Positions 61,998 to 64,000 of a DNA stretch of 64,000 nt are shown in pieces. This DNA is from Sphingosinicella microcystinivorans. Lineage in GTDB: Bacteria; Pseudomonadota; Alphaproteobacteria; Sphingomonadales; Sphingomonadaceae. The DNA lies in NCBI RefSeq assembly GCF_027941835.1, contig NZ_CP116005.1:4293501-4357500 (forward strand), read 5' to 3'. The notes beneath the pieces were generated by a model, which was not told where the DNA came from, ran no database searches, and worked only from the letters and a program-made list of their open reading frames with translations. The position numbers and the translations under genes were made by a program. Positions within the stretch are counted from its first letter, which is position 1; each line of letters begins with the position of its first letter.

Positions 61998-63458
61998 ATG
62001 CTGCGTCCCTGGCCCGTCAGTCTCGGGGATCGGATCGACGCCTCGCGCGACGTTCCCCTCTACATGCAGATCATTCAGGCGCTGATCCGCGACATCGAAA
62101 GAGGGCGCCTCGCGTCGGGCACCTACCTGCCGAGCAGCCGGGAGCTTGCGCGCGTGCTCGGCGTCAACCGCAAGACCGTCGTGCTCGCCTATGAGGACTT
62201 GATCGCACAGGGCTGGCTCGAATCCGCCGGAACGCGGGGCACGAGGGTCGCGGCCGCGCTTCCCGATCCGGTGAACCGCCACCGGAGCGACGCCGAGATC
62301 ACGATGAGCAGCGCCGTAGTCGACTATCGCTTCGCGCCGCCGCCCGAACGGCCGATCGCCGTCTCGTCCGGCCCCGGGCTCAAGATCGACGAGGGCGCGC
62401 CCGATGGACGGCTGTTTCCCGCCGAGCTGCTCGCGCGCGCCTATCGCGCTGCGGCGCATCGCGGCGCGCAGGGCAACGGCTTCCAGTATCGCGACCCGCG
62501 GGGTTCGCCCGCGCTGCGCGAAGCCGTGGCGACCATGCTGAAAAGCCAGCGGGGCCTTCCCGTCACGGCCGAGAACATCTGCATCACGCGCGGCAGCCAG
62601 AACGGGATTTTCCTCGCGGCGCAGGTTCTGGTCGAGCGCGGCGACTCCGTCGTCGTCGAGGAACTGACCTATGAACCCGCGGTCGCCGCGTTCCGTGCGC
62701 TCGGCGCGAATATCGTCCCGGTCGGGCTCGACGAGGGCGGCATCGACATCGAGGCCGTCGAGCACGCCTGCCGCCGCAACGCCGTGCGCGCCGTGTTCGT
62801 CACGCCGCACCACCAGTTCCCGACCACGGTGTCGATGCGGCCCGAACGTCGCCTCCGCCTGCTCGATCTCGCCCGCCGGTTCGGCTTCGCGATCATCGAG
62901 GACGACTACGATCACGAGTTTCATTTCGAATCGCAGCCGCTGCTGCCGCTCGCCTCCTACGGCCCCGCCCATGTCCTCTACGTGGGCTCGCTGTCGAAGC
63001 TCCTGCTTCCGGCGCTGCGCATCGGCTATGTCGCGGCGCCGCCGCAGGTCATCGACGCGATCGCGCACCGGGTGTCGATCACCGACGGCATGGGCAACAC
63101 GCTCACGGAGGACGCGGCGGCCGACCTCATCGGGAGCGGCGAGCTCCGGCGGCACGGCCGCAAGGTGCTGCAGGTCTACGCGAAGCGGCGCGAGAGTTTC
63201 GCCGCCGAGATCGACCGTCTCTTCGGCGATCTCGTGGAATACCGGATGCCCGGCGGCGGCCTCGCCTTCTGGCTGCGTTTCCGGACCGACCTCGACCGGA
63301 TGGAAGCGCGCGCTGCGGCAATGGGCCTTCGACTCGCGTCGTCGCGCTCCTTCATGACGACCGGGGATGCGCCGCGCGGCCTCAGGATCGGCTTCGCCAG
63401 CCTCAATGCCTACGAGGCCCGCACCGCGCTCGCCGCGCTGCGTCAGGCGGCGGGCTGA
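61998..63458 (+). CDS. MocR/PdxR-family regulator (GntR HTH plus aminotransferase-like domain)
   Basis: The 486-residue protein has a GntR winged helix in the first 80 residues (VPLYMQIIQALIRDIERGRL, LPSSRELARVLGVNRKTVVL) and a fold-type I aminotransferase-like domain. The pyridoxal phosphate lysine lies in YVGSLSKLLLPALRIGY, and the Asp and Tyr of IIEDDYDHEF are present. MocR proteins bind PLP or aminated ligands and often control a divergent gene. Here that is the PaiB-like gene, and the large inverted repeat between them is the likely site. AAGGCAGG lies just before the start. Confidence 0.93.
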   Translation: MLRPWPVSLGDRIDASRDVPLYMQIIQALIRDIERGRLASGTYLPSSRELARVLGVNRKTVVLAYEDLIAQGWLESAGTRGTRVAAALPDPVNRHRSDAEITMSSAVVDYRFAPPPERPIAVSSGPGLKIDEGAPDGRLFPAELLARAYRAAAHRGAQGNGFQYRDPRGSPALREAVATMLKSQRGLPVTAENICITRGSQNGIFLAAQVLVERGDSVVVEELTYEPAVAAFRALGANIVPVGLDEGGIDIEAVEHACRRNAVRAVFVTPHHQFPTTVSMRPERRLRLLDLARRFGFAIIEDDYDHEFHFESQPLLPLASYGPAHVLYVGSLSKLLLPALRIGYVAAPPQVIDAIAHRVSITDGMGNTLTEDAAADLIGSGELRRHGRKVLQVYAKRRESFAAEIDRLFGDLVEYRMPGGGLAFWLRFRTDLDRMEARAAAMGLRLASSRSFMTTGDAPRGLRIGFASLNAYEARTALAALRQAAG

Positions 63459-63549
63459 TATGCACTGGTCCCCTGCCCCCGGCGATAATTGGATGTTTTC
63501 CGATCCATCGCATCGGCGGAACCAGTCGATGTTCAGGAGGAGACTTCAA

Positions 63550-64000
63550 ATGAAACACAGGCTCGCCTTCATTCTCGCCGCCGCCGTCCTGCCCCTCCCC
63601 GCCCTCGCGCAGCAGGCCCCGGCAACCGCGCCCGCCGAAAGCGCACCGTGGCCCGAGGCATGGTTCGAGATCTTCAAGCTCGCCCCCGGCAAGCAGGAGG
63701 AATTCGTGCGCCTCATCGCGCAGGCGGACGAGGTCGCCGCCGCAGGCGGCCAGCCGCCGATCCAGATGTTCTTCCACGAAAACGGCGCCGATTTCGACGT
63801 CATCCTCTACAAGCCGGTCACTGGCGCAATTCCTACACCGGAACAGGCGGCGGCAATGGAGAGGAAGCACAAGGAACTCGGCATACCGAGCGGCCCCGCC
63901 TACTTCGTCAACATCCGCAAACTCGTCGCCGAACACACCGACAGCAAGACCTACGGCCCGCTCTCGGCCGCGACATGGCTCGCACGTCTCGACACGTGGC
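63550..64000 (+). CDS. Secreted protein, partial at the window edge
   Basis: One hundred and fifty codons are visible from the ATG at 63550, preceded by GGAGGAG. A signal peptide (MKHRLAFILAAAVLPLPALA, cut after AQ) is followed by APWPEAWFEIFKLAPGKQEE, FVRLIAQADEV and DFDVILYKPVT. The pattern of an alternating beta-strand and helix with W/F-E-I-F near the start resembles dimeric alpha/beta-barrel (NIPSNAP-like) proteins, but I am not certain. The frame is open at base 64000, so the C-terminus is missing. It starts 91 bases after the MocR gene on the same strand. Confidence 0.75.
   Translation, partial: MKHRLAFILAAAVLPLPALAQQAPATAPAESAPWPEAWFEIFKLAPGKQEEFVRLIAQADEVAAAGGQPPIQMFFHENGADFDVILYKPVTGAIPTPEQAAAMERKHKELGIPSGPAYFVNIRKLVAEHTDSKTYGPLSAATWLARLDTW

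Noticed and set aside
61227-63155. A 642-codon form of the PaiB-like protein
   Set aside because: The upstream part is antisense to MocR. A GTG at 61829 with a ribosome site gives the normal PaiB length of about 200 residues.
1-64000. tRNA, rRNA, CRISPR arrays, insertion sequences or phage genes
   Set aside because: I looked for repeats, transposase or integrase motifs and tRNA-like cloverleaf ends and found none. Short repeats present are explained as regulatory dyads.

Overview
The window looks like a chromosome segment of a high-GC alphaproteobacterium, most probably a sphingomonad. The reasons are the two large TonB-dependent receptors with sphingomonad-style plug sequences, a FixLJ oxygen-sensing pair, a cyclic beta-1,2-glucan synthase, and many families typical of that group (spinster-type MFS, S9 and M28 peptidases, FecI/FecR). 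No sequence search was possible, so the taxon is an inference. I saw no tRNA, rRNA, CRISPR array, insertion sequence or phage gene. Coding density is high and most genes lie in same-strand operons.

Region A (1-6869) is a small catabolic locus. A leftward operon of alpha/beta hydrolase, GMC oxidoreductase, TetR regulator, ArgE-like deacetylase and a gene cut by the window edge diverges from a TonB-dependent receptor. The 337-bp divergent promoter region holds two copies of a palindromic element, a good candidate operator for the TetR protein. By eye this block is less GC-rich than what follows, and the step falls near an AT-rich patch at about 7.2-7.3 kb.

Region B (7310-30425) is an oxygen/stress block centred on FixL (14105-16000; heme ligand and neighbouring residues conserved), FixJ and a receiver-only regulator. 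It is flanked on the left by nfeD, slipin and an ABC exporter operon, and on the right by ppsA, a zinc alcohol dehydrogenase, a tandem universal stress protein and a 2813-residue cyclic glucan synthase. A 17-bp motif with core CTACGTA occurs at the three intergenic control points of this block and is proposed as a local FixJ box.

Region C (30429-43764) appears to be a peptide-use system. A FecA-type receptor with an STN domain, an S9 dipeptidyl-peptidase-like enzyme, an M19-like protein lacking the canonical HxD metal motif, an ECF sigma factor and a FecR protein all run leftward. Next to them are a DUF1611 gene, a divergent LysR regulator with a clear operator, an MFS carrier and a POT-family peptide carrier. 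Similar ATACA-N4-TGTAT palindromes lie upstream of the receptor and upstream of the carriers.

Region D (43789-64000) holds a leftward ALDH-SDR-IclR-MFS-M28 peptidase operon, a MalT-like LuxR-family ATPase regulator, a lipoprotein amidohydrolase, and a rightward series of a PepSY membrane protein, a Tat-exported FAD oxidoreductase, an unknown secreted protein, a PKHD-type hydroxylase and a class III CoA-transferase. A PaiB-like flavin protein and a MocR regulator follow. TTACCC boxes, twice as 21-bp-spaced direct repeats, lie in front of the amidohydrolase and the secreted protein, with single copies before the PepSY and ALDH genes. All have the same orientation relative to the gene, which suggests an undescribed regulon of the MalT-like protein.
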